From assembly GCF_007655135.1 (NCBI RefSeq), contig NC_045129.1, positions 7,936,001-8,000,000 of the forward strand: a DNA stretch of 64,000 nt, written 5' to 3'. This document shows, one piece after another, positions 62,609 to 64,000 of the stretch (the first letter of the stretch is position 1; each line of letters starts with the position of its first letter). The notes under the pieces were generated by a model. That model worked only from the letters and a program-made list of their open reading frames with translations, made no database searches and was not told the origin of the DNA. This DNA is from Punica granatum (taxonomy: Eukaryota; Streptophyta; Magnoliopsida; Myrtales; Lythraceae). The translations under genes and the position numbers were made by a program.

Positions 62609-63829
62609 TGATGATAAACTAACATTTGTACTTACAATGATTAAATCAAAAACTCAAATCGGTGAAGACGTTACTCAAATTGAGAGTAGATTATATTATT
62701 TGTACTTCATATTTCAAATATATGTGTTTTACTTGAATTTTATTTGAATGTATCTTTACGTGTGTACATATATATATATATATGTATATATATCTCGCAA
62801 GAACAATCCTCCCTCTTTCGTAGAATGATTCGATTTTATGATCCCTCTCCCATTTTTACCTAGAAATTCGATTTTGACAACCTTGCTCTCAGCACTTAGC
62901 TGATAAATAACTAGGTCGGTCCATTATAATTCTGAAGTTGTTCTATATTGTCAAATATTTTCTACTCTAGTGAGTTCAATTTTTAGGCCGCCAAAGTATA
63001 ATTTTCTCTTCCTCCTCCCTTCCACAATAAATGAAATTTGAACACTTGTTCTACTGATTGTTTCCATAAGTATATCATCCGTTGTAATGGTGGACTCCCA
63101 GATCGTGAGGTCATGTTTGGCTTATTTTCCAATCATGATCGTTAAATGGCTGAATTCGTGGCGGCCCATGTATCGAAAGAAACTTATACTTCATATTTCA
63201 CGTACAATTTTGCCCATCAACACAATTTGGCGGAGCTATTGAGAGAGTTCCAAATCAAAATCCCAAATAAATCACCGTATTTGCTGGAATTGGTAGTCTT
63301 TTTTATTGAGACAGGGAGTTCAACATTTTTTTTGATAACTCATCTGAAATTTTAATTAAGAGAATATTGTAGAGTACAATAAAGAAATCAAGGATCTCAT
63401 ATGTTACACACAACAACAAAACTTAACAAGAAGCAATTACGATGAAAAGATTTGTGCTACATCCAAGCAATAAAATCCAAAACTCTATCGACTCCTGATT
63501 TAGCTAACCAATCCTTGAAGGGAGCTCAACATGAGAGACATAAAGACAATATTCGTCATCTACCGAAAAAAAAAGACAATGCTCATTGATAACATATATA
63601 TATATATATATTATATATATCAAATACACAAGAAGTTTCATGACATAAGGATTCAATGCGTTGGAAATGAAAAACGGAATAAGAAACTAAACCTTTTATC
63701 ACTTGTTTAGATCACGATGTATTGAGAGTTATGAAGGAGTTTATATAATAAACATTCATATATAATTCACACATCGGTCGCGCTCCAAACAGGGTCCAAT
63801 AGAAAATAAACCCAGTCAAGGGTTTATAT
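62609..63829. other. Spacer, including the 3' flank of the CEP gene
   Basis: No gene is recognised. (TA)n tracts lie at about 62767-62783 and 63596-63620. The open frame at 63146-63355 shows no clear domain. The stretch just below 63830 should contain the 3' UTR of the minus-strand CEP gene. Confidence 0.5.
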
Positions 63830-64000
63830 TTAGTTCTTGATTGCATGGCCAACTCCGGGACTATGACCAGGCATTGTGGGTCGACTAAAATCCTCGAGCT
63901 GCGCCACCTTACCCACACCTTCTTGTCGCATAGCATGGGACCCCGATCGATGAATATTGCTCCCTGTGACAAGTGCTTTCGTACCGCCGATTGTCTTCTC
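63830..64000 (-). CDS. CEP: CEP (C-terminally encoded peptide) hormone precursor, 3' end only
   Basis: The minus strand is open from the window edge for 56 codons to TAA at 63830-63832. Near its end it reads DFSRPTMPGHSPGVGH (63845-63892), followed by AIKN. This matches the secreted CEP peptide consensus DFRPTNPGNSPGVGH, with the invariant PT-PG-SPG-GH frame. CEPs are cut from small secreted precursors, hydroxylated on proline, and act through leucine-rich-repeat receptor kinases in nitrogen signalling and root growth. The upstream part here is a variable pro-region (TGSNIHRSGSHAMRQEGVGK). The signal peptide and start lie beyond base 64000. Oddity: one extra residue (Ser) separates DF from RPT compared with the consensus. 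It could be a tail-end member of a multi-peptide precursor; only one peptide is visible. Confidence 0.83.
   Translation of the reverse strand, partial: EKTIGGTKALVTGSNIHRSGSHAMRQEGVGKVAQLEDFSRPTMPGHSPGVGHAIKN

Noticed and set aside
1..64000. CRISPR arrays, bacterial operons, ribosomal RNA or organelle insertions
   Set aside because: Nothing of the kind is visible; repeats present are microsatellites, minisatellites and plant transposons.

Overview
The window looks like nuclear DNA of a flowering plant, most likely a eudicot. Genes have spliced GT-AG introns and CT-rich leaders. They belong to plant families: a DTX-type MATE transporter, a MIP1 leucine-zipper/DUF547 protein, DC1 zinc-finger proteins and a CEP peptide hormone. 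They sit as small islands in long AT-rich spacers full of plant transposon debris. No ribosomal RNA, convincing tRNA, CRISPR array, operon or organellar block was seen. I do not name a species.

Layout. 1-2428: MATE transporter, plus strand, two exons. 2429-8545: gene-free AT-rich spacer. 8546-9708: small two-exon plant-specific gene resembling the MAKR/BKI1-like group, plus strand. 9709-12270: spacer with a LINE relic. 12271-15503: complete ten-exon DUF547 gene, minus strand, 610 residues when its exons are joined by eye. 16501-28061: transposon-rich stretch with a probable chromovirus-type LTR, three related GC-rich islands (one a large imperfect hairpin) and a non-autonomous CACTA element with a target duplication. 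28062-35317: spacer with five copies of a tRNA-derived SINE family, one with an exact 15-base target duplication. 35318-41007: large TMEM131-like membrane protein gene, minus strand, whose first coding exon is unresolved; its intron carries a 53-base C run and its leader a 68-codon uORF. 41008-53371: spacer with a tandem duplication, a MULE-like element holding a captured ORF, and a LINE tail. 53372-56879: two head-to-head DC1 genes, both with coding lesions. 56880-62608: spacer and a second MULE-like element with a near-perfect target duplication. 63830-64000: 3' end of a CEP peptide hormone gene, minus strand, running off the window.

The genes do not form a pathway; this is ordinary plant gene order. 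I found no convincing novel multi-gene system. The observations most worth checking are the CEP peptide with one extra residue in its motif, the paired lesions in the divergent DC1 genes, the captured reading frame in the first MULE-like element, and the structurally complete transposon and SINE insertions.
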